A stretch of 64,000 nt of DNA, from the NCBI GenBank assembly GCA_028023455.1, contig JAQFVV010006215.1, positions 5,381,230 to 5,445,229 on the forward strand. The letters are read 5' to 3'. The notes beneath the pieces are model-generated. The model saw nothing but the letters and a program-made list of their open reading frames with translations. It ran no database searches and had not been told where the DNA came from. Below are positions 36,400 to 47,639 of the stretch, one piece after another (position 1 is the first letter of the stretch; each line of letters opens with the position of its first letter). The translations under genes and the position numbers were made by a program. Source of the stretch: Epiperipatus broadwayi. Taxonomy: Eukaryota; Onychophora; Udeonychophora; Euonychophora; Peripatidae.

Positions 36400-38297
36400 T
36401 AAAAAAAAATTGACATTTAATTGTTTATGACACTTTTGTCTTTCAATTATTAATAGGAAAACAAAATTACTCCCCCCCCCCTTTTAAACATTAAAACTTA
36501 AAACCCCCCCCCCCCAACATTTTCTCATTTTCCTATAAATTTTAATATAAAGTTGAAGACAAAAAAATTTTTTTTAAATTTATAGAAAAATATAAAAAAG
36601 TGGATGGAATGGATTAAGTTAATGTTTTTTTTTTTAAAAAAGGGAGGTGTTTGTTTTCTATCAGACAGGATTATATATTTTTTAAAAATCTGATAATAGA
36701 TGTAATTTATCAAAAAATATATATAATTATTGTATTAATGTGTTACACATATAATGAATTTTATTGTCGGAATTATCAGTAATCAACCTTGATATCCAGG
36801 CTAATCCATATGTAATCTTTTCTTTAATAAATGTAAGGGTCTAGTAAAATTCTTTAACAATAATTAATTTTATTTTCTCCTCTCTTTTCTAAAGTAAAAA
36901 TTTTTTAAAAATTGTAATCATTAATTATCATTTTTTTTCCAAAAATAAAAAGTGTTGACAAAATAGAAAAGTGATATTAAAATTTATTATTTTTAATATT
37001 TTTAGTTAACATTTTTATTACAATAGGGGTTAGTTCAAGTGTGGATATGAAAAAAGGGACGACTGTATATTAGAAGATTAAAGGGATTAAGACTTTAACT
37101 GATAAAACTATCATGTGGAAATTGAAATATTGAGTGATGCCTTGCTATCATTTTTTAATTATTGTATGATGGTTATAAAGATGAAAGGATTATTTTTATA
37201 CTGTGTAATAATTAAATCTGTGTTGCAGATTAAAGTTGTATAAACAATACTTGAGATAAGGCATACTTAAAAACAATTGCATGCTTGGTACTAAATATTT
37301 TCAATATTCAAATAGAAGTCAAAAGTTTTCAGTGCTTTATAATAATAGATTTATATTATCAATATATAAGATTTAATTACTTGTCAGATTGGAAAATGAA
37401 TAGGACAGAGACTTACTGATTAAATGGTTTTGTAGATTTCAAATATTAGATGAAGTTTTTTAGTCATTTTTCAATATTTGCCTCATTTAAAATTTAACTA
37501 TTAGAGCTGTTTTATTTAATGACACTTCCATTGTTATATATTGCATAAGGTTTATTTGATATGTAATATTTTAAAATAATACACATATACAATTTATAGT
37601 TATTAATATTATAACTGCATTGTACATATATTTATTTTAAAATAAAGATAAAGATTAAATAAACATAAAAGTTAAAGATTTATATGGTGATGATGATAGT
37701 ATTAATATGCATTTATGAATTTAAAAGAGCTACTAGCCATAAAAAAAAAAAAGAAAAGAAAGAGCTACTACATTTATTTTCCTTTTCAAATTAATTAAAA
37801 AAAGACAAAGAAATATTTGGGTTTTTCCCTTAATAATTTTGCCATTAGTAATTTTAACATTCAAATTTATAAGTACTCTAACAAAGTGAATTATTTCCTT
37901 TGTTAAAATGAATGATGTGATTTTTTATTTATTTATTGAATTTTCAAAACTTGATAATAAAAATTTAACAATAGTTTTCAAGATTTTCATTTTTTAAATT
38001 AAAAATAGTTTTATATATATATATGCAGTATATACATAGCTAGGCAGTTATGCAATCTACTTGGAACAGAATTTTTTATTTTATTTTTTCACTTCATGTT
38101 CATTATTAAAAATTTGTTTTGATAAGTAATCTTCTTGGTAACCAGAAATTAAACGTTTTAACTTGAATTTATGTAAATTTTAAATATAGGCTTTGTTTTC
38201 AGTTACTCACCAATTCCTTCTTACCATAAGTTCTAATGTTGGTCTTACATAAGAGAATTCTGCAAATTAGCCAAATAAATTTTTTTACTTTGAGGGA
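36400..38297. other. Intron stretch without a recognised gene
   Basis: Very AT-rich with two close C runs (36473-36481 and 36504-36515) and several T/A runs. No exon or transposon domain could be recognised; ORFs at 36525 and 38199 (minus) are low-complexity or part of the neighbouring Penelope repeat. Confidence 0.6.
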
Positions 38298-38300
38298 ATA

Positions 38301-38392
38301 TATATATAGTAGTCTGTTTGCGTGTGTAGTGCAATTGTCCTCAAAGTTGTAAATTGTTAATAAATGAATAAACACGAATGAGTATGTTAAAT
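38301..38392. repeat. Inverted terminal repeat of Penelope fragment, left arm
   Basis: Inverted match to 39208-39298. Both arms carry the 3'-terminal sequence of the element: CATACTCATTCGTGTTTATT on the plus strand at the right, its reverse complement here. Confidence 0.85.
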
Positions 38393-38547
38393 CACTAAAC
38401 ATCACATGATCACTATTTCTTATGCTAGCACATTACTGTTATTAAAACAGGCAAAACTCTCCATATGGTAGTGCCACTCAGTGCCAACCCGAGTAATCAA
38501 TGGATGCCAGAAGGCTTGTGCATAAAATCCCTATCTAGCGCCTACAC

Positions 38548-38606
38548 ATCCAATATCCCCAAACTAGTTTCTGGCTTGTGGCCTTCGTCAGTGAGGAGCT
38601 TTGGAT
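38548..38606 (-). ncRNA. Hammerhead self-cleaving ribozyme in Penelope terminal repeat
   Basis: Reading the minus strand: outer stem I AUCCAA (38606-38601), internal loop AGC, inner stem I UCCUCA, core CUGACGA (38591-38585), stem II (A)GGC-CACAA-GCC(A), GAAA, a 2-bp stem III AC/GU with loop UA, cleavage base U at 38562, then UGGGGA closing inner stem I, loop UA, and UUGGAU closing outer stem I. All core positions match the consensus; the pair next to the core in stem II is A-A. The very short stem III and the internal loop in stem I are typical of Penelope-type hammerheads. It may cleave its RNA, with possible dimer help because stem III is so short. Confidence 0.85.
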
Positions 38607-38774
38607 CTGAGAGTATATAAATTGGAGATATATAGAAGCAGCAGTCTAGGTTTATCTTGTTTGCTGTGGGCATTGAGATGTTTATTCTGGAAGTGTAAAT
38701 TGCATTCTATCCTCAATAACAAATATAAACTGTGCTTCCGCACCCCCCCCCAAATTCCAACAACTTAATAACAC

Positions 38775-39129
38775 CAAAGATCAAATCCTACTTTTACAGA
38801 TCCCTCACACAGTATACAATATTGCATGTTCCAATAAAAACTGCAAAGGCTCATACTATGGAGAAAGCAGAGCAACCTTATCTACTCGGTTGGCACAACA
38901 CAAATACTTATATAACAGAGCTCTCAATCAACCTTCCATTTATTCAGTTTTTATTCAGTACCAAAACACATGCCAGCATGAGTGTGTACCAGATAATCCC
39001 ACAATCACGTGCAGAGAGAGGCACGATCTCAAAAGAAAAGTTGAGGAAGCCTTCTTCATCTTCAGAGACAAAGACGCCATCAATAGGAAGGACACATGCT
39101 ATGCTTTATCTAGGAAATGGAATGTCTAG
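38775..39129 (+). pseudogene. GIY-YIG endonuclease domain of a Penelope-like element (fragment)
   Basis: The frame ending at 39129 reads IPHTVYNIACSNKNCKGSYY, GESRATLSTRLAQH, then CRERHDLKRKVEEAFFIF, DKDAINRK and SRKWNV before the stop. This follows the Penelope endonuclease: a Y-I-CS--C segment, YYG in place of the usual YIG, the arginine-rich ESRATLSTRL helix with H, the downstream glutamate in KVEEA, and the closing PAIN/LS-W-like end. The upstream ORF is open for a short way and then lost at a C run near 38742. The protein is a remnant and cannot work alone. The longer ORF at 38732-39244 is a different frame without domain features. Confidence 0.87.
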
Positions 39130-39207
39130 CATAATCAACACAAATTTGCATATCGTTAACCTCATTAGCAGTCAAGCTATGATTATGAAAGCTGGACCCT
39201 TTGAAAG

Positions 39208-39298
39208 CGCTAAGCATACTCATTCGTGTTTATTCATTTATTAACAATTTACAGCTTTGAGGACAATTGTGCTACACACGCAAAAGGACTAGTATAAG
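39208..39298. repeat. Inverted terminal repeat of Penelope fragment, right arm
   Basis: Pairs with 38301-38392; it lies downstream of the endonuclease stop and ends in CACACGCAAAAGGACTAGTA. Confidence 0.85.
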
Positions 39299-39943
39299 TG
39301 AATTCTATTTTAAAATGAAAGACAATATCTATATTTCATCTTTGATACCTACTAATTTCATATTTAAGCTATAATTGTAGCATTTTCTTTTCAAACAAAA
39401 GGTACTGATAATACATTACGACTGTAGAAAATGTATTCTCATAATTATATGTAATACAAAAATAATGAAAATAACCATTGTATTTTTAAATCAGATGTGT
39501 ATTTTCTTGAGCTTATACATTGTGAAAGGTTTTATTTGTGACTTTTAATCTGAGGAAGCTTCCATTTGCGATATTTTTATTACACTATTCAACAATTATT
39601 CAATCTTGATTGTGTGAAATCATGTAGAATGTGAACATAATGAATGAAAACTCCTTATATGCATACATACATATATATTATATCACAAATGCCACTAAAT
39701 ATAAATGATTTCAATCATTGTACATAATAAAATAGGTAGTCAACAATCTTTAGGTCTCTGATGAATAAATAAAAAACTCTACATTATTTAAAAACCATTA
39801 TATGACATACAAATAAAAAACACTAATTGTATTGTTTTTAAATTTTACATTTTAATTTTTATAGAAAACTATGTAAAGTACTTCAATTAATTGTTTTTGA
39901 AAGTAAAATCTTTCCTTTTCTGAAGGTTTGTGATGATGGTGTT

Positions 39944-40266
39944 CTAGCTACATTTTTATATTGGACTATTTCCATCATCTAATTTTATTTAAATATTGGT
40001 TAGAGCGTTACCTTAAAATTCAATAATCAAGAATCTAAGGACACAGGTTCAAATCCCATGCTAGTACTATCACTGGTCAGGCCAGCAACACCTGAAGAAG
40101 AGGGGAGAAAAATACCTCTCAAAACGTTGTGCATATACTAACCTGTTTGCTGTGATATTACTAACAATTGAATGCATTTGGAATATTTAAATAAGATTAA
40201 ACTTTTCTAAAGACATTCAACACACATATTAGATGATGGAAATAGTCCAATATACAAATACAGCTA
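39944..40266. mobile_element. Foldback element with tRNA-like core
   Basis: Arms begin CTAGCTACATTTTTATATTG (left) and mirror it at the right (CAATATACAAATACAGCTA), both holding TCCATCATCTAA. Flanking AAAATCTTTC occurs on both sides (39906-39915 and 40266-40275) and is single in the left duplicate, so it is a likely target duplication. Inside, TTGGTTAGAGCG followed 45 bases later by GGTTCAAATCCC gives a tRNA-Ile/Val-like A box and B box, and a CTGAAGA-hairpin-CAAAACG motif follows at 40092. Confidence 0.8.
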
Positions 40267-40794
40267 AAATCTTTCTTTGTTTCAATTCCAAACATTTTCT
40301 ACATAAGTTTCATATTTCGTATATTATCAGCAATGACCAAATGAATGAAGAGCAAAATTTTTAATAATTTAATTATCAGATAAACTGTCATTTGAAATTT
40401 TGATATATAAATTCTGAATTATCTAAGAATAAAAAAACAAAAACAAAAGAGTATCCGTATTTAAATACAAGTATACTTAATGGAGTGGTCAAATCCCCTA
40501 TATTACACCTAAAAGATTATCCATATTTATAATAGTAAAAAAAAAAAACCCAAATAAATTGAAAATGCAAAGATGAAAATGATCAAATATCAGGTGATAT
40601 ATACAAACGTAAACTGATAATACAACTCTGCACTCTATGTTTTCACATATAGAAAAGTGTAAATAAAAAATTGTAAGGCACATGATAATAAAAGCTAAGA
40701 TCCAAAATAATAAAAAATTTCTGATTACAACTCAAAGACAATAAATATAATAAAAATAGTTAATAGTTTTTATAAACACAAAAAAATGTATCAA

Positions 40795-42778
40795 TATATC
40801 TCTAAAATTCAATTTAAATACATAGTTACAGCTATTTTTAGATATGTTTATCTCTGTGTCAACTGTTCATATATATGATTTCTTTTTTTTTTTTAAAAAA
40901 AATCTACTTGACATACTTTAATTAAAAAGACATTTTACATATATAAAATACTACTATAATAATAATTATTAAAAACTATTATAATTATTTTCTGAAATTT
41001 TTATAAAATATTTATTTAAGTATTGTATTCCAATTCTGATAAATACAAATATATCTTATCCTGTAAATATTGATTTTATTCAATAAAGATCTCAAAATAG
41101 AAGGATTTTAAAAATCCTAACAATTATAGAGGAATATAGATAACATATATATTTACTTGTTTAAGGAGATTTATTTAAACTTCTCTGCATCAATAATTTC
41201 AATCTCTGTGATCAAATTGCAATCTTTAGTATCTATATAAATATATTGGACCATAAATAATGGTGGGATTCCACCTTTATTGTTAAAATGAAGTTGCCTT
41301 GACAACAGTTTGAAATTGTTGATTATTATTGATAATGTTGACTGATTTTTAATGATTTATATATATATATTGTAATCAATTGGTTACATAGCTGCACTAA
41401 AAATAATTAGATAGTTGACAGCATGTTCATCAGATTTAGTTTAGAATTATTTAAGTAATGGGGAAAATAATATTTAATTTTCCCATGCATATTTTTATAA
41501 TGGGTCTTCATTTAAGTAAATATTTTAAATTCCAAAGAGATAGTATAAAAATTCTTAAACATCAAATTTGTTAAATAATATTATTTTAATATGGGAATAT
41601 TTTAATAAGTTATAAATGATTGTAGAAGGGAGAGAAATTTATAAAATAATGTAAACAAGTTCTTTTTTTCTTTCTCTCTCTTAAACTATAAAAATATACT
41701 AAGAGAAAATAACTTTCCTCTTTTTTGCAAATTATTTAATAAATATTCATTTTAATCTTTTAAGAGAGATAAAGTCTTATGTATTTTTAAGAAGAAAAAA
41801 CAAAATAAGATTTAAATACTTTAGTAAACTTTATTTTTAATTAGAGTTGTTTTTCTTTTCTCTTTATCACTAATATGAGTAAATCTGTCAAGTAAGCCAA
41901 TTTAGCCAGACTGTGAAAAGCATGCCATTTTTAGATCGCAATTTCTTCTGTAATAAGTAGGGAGATCTCTAAATAATGGCTGTTTAAACCTACAATCTTT
42001 ATTAGCTGAACTCCTGTTCTCAAATCTAGTTCCAATTCAAAGAGATTCAATAGTGATTGTACTGCCTTGAGAAAGATCACAACAAAGAACAACAAGCCTA
42101 TTAAACCTATCTTATCATTACTTTCTTCATTCTTGAGGAAATGAGTTTAAAAGAGGGGAGGAGATTGGAGTCCAAAATGGCGCACGAACAGATAATACTA
42201 TTGTCACAGTTGTCACTACAGGGAATTGACCAATGGCATGAGAGACTCATGATGACCAGGAGGTACAATAACTTAAATTACTGTAGAAGGAAATAAGGAA
42301 GACAGAAAAACATGTTTGTATTGGAAACTGTACTTAGTCTTTAACGAATCAATATCCCATGGCAGTAGGAAATACTTTAGTCGGGCATATTTATTTGTTA
42401 TTTACAATTACCTTTGATGACTGAATGTTATTTCACTATCCATTATCTATAGTGTCTGTTGGTATTCTAACAACAACACCTGCTATATCCATAATATAAA
42501 GAACATATGAAGTTCATAATATAGCTCTAAACATTGAACTGTTACAATAATTTACTCATAATATTTATTGACTGCTTATTTCATCATGCCTTTAGACATA
42601 GAACTTAATATACATTTATGTGAAAAAGATTGACATTAAAATTGATATCAGGTAAAAAAAGAAGTGGAAGGGGTGGAGAAAAAGAGAATGATCCTAGAAT
42701 TAAAAATGGCTACAGATTCAAGAAATCTAAAAAAAAAGTCTATGAAAAGCAAATAATGAATAATGTTGAAATAAGATT
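40795..42778. other. Intron stretch without a recognised gene
   Basis: AT-rich. A patch at 42120-42260 is less AT-rich (around GGAGTCCAAAATGGCGCACG) but has no coding sense I can identify. Confidence 0.55.
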
Positions 42779-42800
42779 CTAAACCAAATATACTGTATAC

Positions 42801-43596
42801 CAGTGGTGCCCAACCTTTAACTTGACGCGAGCCAGTTGAGAATTTAAAAAAATTTGGGGAGCCACAATTATATATTACATTTTTCATATTACATTTATAA
42901 ACATGGTACTTGGGTACTAAACCTGCAATGTAGGGAGATAGGTGGGGGGGGGGATGGCCTGTTCACATTGGTATCAATCCGCCGTTTCTAATGTGGCCAA
43001 AATAACGTGTACACGGATTCTCGATGAAAACATCAATATATACAGCAAAATATATATGTGTACACAAATCTATCTCGATAAAAACAACTATTTACAGCAC
43101 TAAACATCAATATATATATACAGCAAAATATAGATACGGATAAAAACAACTGTTTACAGCACTAAACATCGATATATACAGCAAAATATATAGTGTACAT
43201 GGATCTATCTCGATAAAAACTATTTCCAGCACTAAACACAATATATACAGCACCAAACCAAACTCTCAAGATCTTTCTCGATAAAAACAACAATATATAC
43301 AAGACACTAAACACAATATATATATATGCACCAAACCAAACGTGTACAGCAAAAAAAAAAAATGGTGTAATATGTTAAAAAGAAAAAAAAATGTAAATAC
43401 ATTTTATTTATTAAAAATTTGGTAACATACATATAAATTACAATTACAGGAAAAATATATTTTATTTAATGTGAAACCTGACACTGCATATCGTTATTGT
43501 TTGTATTGTAAAAATGTTTATTTTTTAGTGTGTGCATGTGCCATCAAGGAACATAAAATATTTTATCAATTTTTTTGAAGAGTGCAATTCGAGCCA
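42801..43596. mobile_element. 796-bp insertion flanked by 22-bp direct repeats
   Basis: The segment is bracketed by an identical 22-bp sequence containing CCAAATATACTGTATAC (42779-42800 and 43597-43618). It begins CAGTGGTGCCCAACCTTTAA, which resembles a hAT-type terminus, but the far end (GCAATTCGAGCCA) is not its inverse. It includes a degenerate minisatellite. A long target duplication argues for retroposition or for duplication-mediated origin. No protein is encoded. Confidence 0.8.
42990..43345. repeat. Degenerate minisatellite
   Basis: Imperfect units of roughly 55-80 bp built from CTCGATAAAAACAACTATTT, ACAGCACTAAACATCAATAT and ATACAGCAAAATATA, about five in all, with units losing pieces to the right. 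It lies wholly within the 42801-43596 insertion. Confidence 0.8.
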
Positions 43597-43693
43597 CTAA
43601 ACCAAATATACTGTATACAATAATGAAAATTACACTAAATTATTACATTATCCTACTTTTTTCGAAATTGTAAATGTTTACAATAAAGCCTTT

Positions 43694-44125
43694 TTGAATA
43701 AGACTTTCAAGCTCCCTTAAGATATTCACTCTATCTCTTACAATTGATACACATGACCACACGCAGGTGAAAAAGATAAATGATCTCCAATATAAGTATT
43801 TTTTTATAATTTTGTACTTCTTCTTTTCCTATGTATTGATTTCTATTATAACATATCATACCAGTGTTTATCAGTTGGTTGAGATCATCATCTCCCACAC
43901 ATATAATCAATACTTGGTTTGTATCAAGATAGTATAAACCAAGCACTGATTATACATATGTGTAGGAGATAATGACCTGGATCAACTGATGACTGCTGGT
44001 TCAGCACGAAATACATACATTGAAAAATATTTATTATTCTCTATATGTGTGGCCATGTTTATCAGTTGTATGAGTTGAGTAAATAGCTGAAGGGAGTTCA
44101 AAAGTCTGTATTCAAATCCCCTATA
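43694..44125. mobile_element. Foldback element with tRNA-like ends, second copy
   Basis: Same family as 26939-27480: left arm with ACTTTCAAGCTCCCTTAAG, ACACATGACCACAC and GATCATCATCTCCCACACAT; right arm with the mirror and ending TAGCTGAAGGG and then TATTCAAATCCCC. The arms meet near 43925. The ORF at 43731-43946 (minus) is internal hairpin sequence. Confidence 0.85.
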
Positions 44126-44244
44126 AATACATTTAAACTCCAAGTAAATGAATTATGCTTGTATTTCAAATATTATAGATTCAGCCTGTATTCTACCTAT
44201 CCCTTTTATGTGTTTTAAATGGACAAAGATTCTATATATATAAG

Positions 44245-44432
44245 TATTAATTACATATATGTGTGGGAGATAGTGATCTGGACCAACTTATGAGTGCTGG
44301 TTCAGCACACGAAATACACATATTGGAACTCACTTTTGTTTTTCACATGTGTGTAGTCACATGTATCATCTGAATAAGAAAGAGTGGATAGCTAAAGGAA
44401 ACTTGAAAGTCTGTGTTCAAATTCCCCATAAT
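44245..44432. mobile_element. Half copy of the tRNA-like foldback family
   Basis: Only the right arm is present, from GTGTGGGAGATAGTGATC to GTGTTCAAATTCCCC. The sequence following it (TTTAAACTCCAAGTATATG at 44428) repeats what follows the previous copy at 44131, so the half element and its flank were duplicated together. Confidence 0.78.
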
Positions 44433-44682
44433 TACATTTAAACTCCAAGTATATGAATTATGCTTGTCTTTCAAATAATAAAGCCATTTCTAAATAATAT
44501 AAAAATAAAACAAAATTATGACACAATCCTTACTTCCATAAAAATGTTTTACATACAATATTTCAATTTCATTGATGATAAATTAATTTTTTTTATCAAA
44601 TACTTTGTTAGGAAACAATGTCGCTATTTTTCAATCACATGGAAAAATTTTCATTTAGCTAAGATCTAATTAGTTTCCATTA

Positions 44683-45167
44683 ATATTTAAATAGATGGAT
44701 TTGAACTCAGGATTTTTCAGTCTATTCATCCTTCATTCTATCTGAAGGAACCAATACACATGACCACACACTTGATGAAAAAGATACATGATCCCCAATA
44801 TACATACTTCATTCAGAACCAGCGCATATCAGTTGGGCCAAATCATAATCTCCCATACATATATACAATCAGAGCTTGGTTTATATTAAGATAGCAATTC
44901 CTTAAACTTTAATGAATAGGCATCAATCTTCTCACCGGTTAAATAGTTGGAAGGGTAAGAAGATTAAAGCCTGTTCATTAGAGAAATTGCTATCTTAATA
45001 TAAACCAATCACACTGATTTTATATATGTATGGGAGATTATGATCTGGCCCAACTGATAAATGCTGTTTCTGCACAAAATTCATATATTTGGGATCATGC
45101 ATCTTTGCTTGAGATAGAGTGGAGAATATAATAAAAAATCCTGAGTTCAAATCCATCTATTTATATA
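44683..45167. mobile_element. Foldback element with tRNA-like ends, third full copy
   Basis: Arms begin ATATTTAAATAGATGGATTT and mirror at 45140-45167. Inside are the family blocks ACACATGACCACACAC, TCAGTTGGGCCAAATCATAA and TATATTAAGATAGCAAT in inverted pairs meeting near 44940. GAGTTCAAATCCATC at the right end is the B-box-like part. Confidence 0.85.
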
Positions 45168-45392
45168 TATAAGAAACATTCAGTATATGCAAATTACATA
45201 CTGTCTCAGAATTATATTTAAGCACAATTTTTAATAGAAAAAAAAAAGAAGCAATTTAAAGATATAATTATATTATTTCAAAGATCTGGCATATGATCCC
45301 AAATATCATACTTTAGTGTAAAGTAAAATGAAGATTATAGAATGATCAGATTATTATGTTTTTAAAAAATGTAATATGCAAATAGAACTTAC

Positions 45393-45532
45393 AAGTTTTT
45401 CAATTAATGTATTTTTCTCAGCTATCTCTTTATTCTGGCTTTCTTTTATCCTGGTTAACTCTAACACTTCCTGTTGTAGTTTTAGAATATCATCAAGTGA
45501 TGAATTTTCATCTTTCCCACTTGTTCCAAACC
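45393..45532 (-). CDS. USO1: USO1/p115 exon: central coiled coil
   Basis: A 140-base exon that completes the split glycine codon from the exon at 53765 and ends in phase 0. It encodes GFGTSGKDENSSLDD, a polar break, then ILKLQQEVLELTRI and EIAEKNTLIEKL with clear a/d hydrophobic spacing. Vertebrate p115 has the same plan here: a polar break near EGAQMNG, then LREEIEEL and LTEKDSMIENM. Acceptor is TTTTTTAAAG after a poly-T tract and donor is CTT|GTAAGT. It is flanked by an 11.1-kb intron on the downstream side and an 8.2-kb intron upstream. Confidence 0.9.
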
Positions 45533-47639
45533 CTTTAAAAAAAAAAAAACACTAACTAAGCAACATATATACACACATTTCTAGAGCTTTTAAAATCAAT
45601 GAATACTTTCCAGTACTATCGGCAAGCAGCGATAAGTTACATCAATGACATAATTTCACTAGGGTCTACATTCATATGCTTGAAATACTGTTTCATTGGA
45701 AAGATGGTGATGAAAAATTTAAAAAAATATATATGTCTAAATAAAAAATATTGTCAACATGCTTGAATTTTATTAAATTTAGAGTTTAAACCAAGAATTA
45801 CATAAAATAAAATAACAAATAATATAATTAAAATTTATTGAAGTATAATTATTGTCAACAGGTGCAAATTATTAAAGAATAAGTGCTAATGAAATGAATT
45901 TATATAATGTATGTGTTTACTTACAAAACATTTACATATTATTAAAATATACTAATAATTTCAGCTAACTGAAACCATTTCTGAATTATTTTTTTTTATA
46001 TTTTGAATTGAATCATACTTTTAGCAATTTAAACAAGCAAATAATTTTCAGACAAAAAAAAAAAACAAAACACTAATTTTATAAAGACATGCAACTTTTC
46101 CTTATACATTTTTGACATACAAATAGTTATATTTCAGTTTGCAGAATTTTTGGATAATTTATAAATTTATGCATCACCATTTTTTTAATTACAGTCATTT
46201 TTTTATTATAGCTGCTGAATATATTATTATTTCATCAATCATTTTTAACTTAGTCTCATAACTATTAAATTTTTATCTCTACATAAATACAGAAGTTTTG
46301 CTATTAACATATTGTTACTATTGTGATATATTTTAAATACAATTAATTTTATTCTTGCAAATTATTGGTTATATACATGTACAATATCTAGTAGCTATGA
46401 GAGAAGTATCTTCCTTTACTGGTTAAAAATAAAGACTTGTGAGTTAACATTTGTGATACTTTAACATGCTATTCTTATGACAGGCTTTAATTATTTTCAA
46501 GTATATAGGTGGGAGTTTCAACACTGAAATATAATTCTTTTTTCTACATAATAATCTAGATAATATACACATAAATTAAAAATGCAAAACTAATAACTGC
46601 TTATTTTCATTCAGGGTTATACAGCTCCTGGAATCCAATTAAATGACCGATAAAATTAAAAGTTCAAACTTTTAAAGCAAATTATGCTAAATCAAATAAA
46701 ACTGTACAATTCCCCATCCCTTCCAGAAAAACAAACAAACAAATAATTAAAATAAAAAATTAAAAAGGATCAGAAGAAGCAAAGTGACTTATTATGGACA
46801 TTTACATAGAACTCCAGTATATAACTAAGCTTAAAGAAAAAGGCTAGGGGAAAAAAGAATGAAAGAAAAAGTATGAAAGATATTATGAGAATATTATTCA
46901 TAATGGGGAAAAAATGGCTATCAATTCATCAGTCAGACAAAGAGCATACAAAGAAAATCAATACAAACAGCAATTTTATCTTTTATGCTTAAAAGCAAGT
47001 TTATTTACCATAAAAAAAAAAAAAAGTGCATTAAACATCTAATGATTAGTAGGCATAAAATTATTTTGACATAATATCTGCAAACATTTTAATGTATAAG
47101 AAACAAAAGTTTTGATTTCCAGATGACTTCATTCTATTATTATGTTAATAAATAAGTATAAAACATTTTAGTAAACAATATTATTTAAAATGTGTAAAAT
47201 GATAGCACATCTAAATAAATTTATGAGATATGAAAAGTCTAATTATTTTTATTTGGAATAGTTAGTTCACCAGGAACTAATTCATTTAAAGTTTTTTATT
47301 TTTTATGTAAAACAACAAAGACAAAAATAAATGTATATTTTTATATCACTGTTTGGATTTTACAATACTATAAATAGTGCCTTGCCTATCAAAGATGTAT
47401 TCTGAAATTTTTTTTATAAAAAGTAAAACAAAGCTTAAGAGAAAGATACTTTCCTTAAAATGTAAGCATTTTTTTTATTGTTGTTTATATTAGCAGATAA
47501 TAGAACTTATTGAGCCAATGATTCATTGTAGCCAAATACTTGTGTGCATTGTTACAATTGAAAGTCTATGTTAAATCAGACTATTTTTATGTATATAATG
47601 AAATCATGAATTAGTTGTATTAATATACACTACTTCAAG

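Larger units (their letters stand above)
38298..39300 (+). mobile_element. Penelope-like element fragment (endonuclease end plus inverted terminal repeat)
   Basis: About 1 kb bounded by inverted repeats of some 90 bp (38301-38392 and 39208-39298), containing TTATTCATTTATTAACAATT and TTGAGGACAATTG. Inside are a terminal-repeat segment on the minus strand with a hammerhead ribozyme (38548-38606) and, on the plus strand, a GIY-YIG endonuclease (38775-39129). The reverse transcriptase is missing. This fits a 5'-truncated Penelope-like copy with an inverted piece of its terminal repeat at the 5' side, a pattern known for the group. Host effect is probably nil. Confidence 0.85.
31960..40790. repeat. 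Segmental duplication inside USO1, right copy
   Basis: Counterpart of 9100-19510 in the same orientation, with the upstream duplicated exon at 34074. Copy-specific insertions are a foldback (32317-32776), a SINE (34814-34923), the Penelope fragment region (38298-39300) and a foldback with a tRNA-like core (39944-40266). A block at 35050-35690 is absent from the left copy but has a relative at 47640-49030. Confidence 0.85.

Noticed and set aside
38732-39244. 170-residue ORF, the longest in the window
   Set aside because: It overlaps the GIY-YIG endonuclease in another frame and has no domain features of its own.
42801-42840. Assignment of the insertion to the hAT superfamily
   Set aside because: The right end is not an inverse of the left, and the flanking repeat is 22 bp instead of 8 bp.
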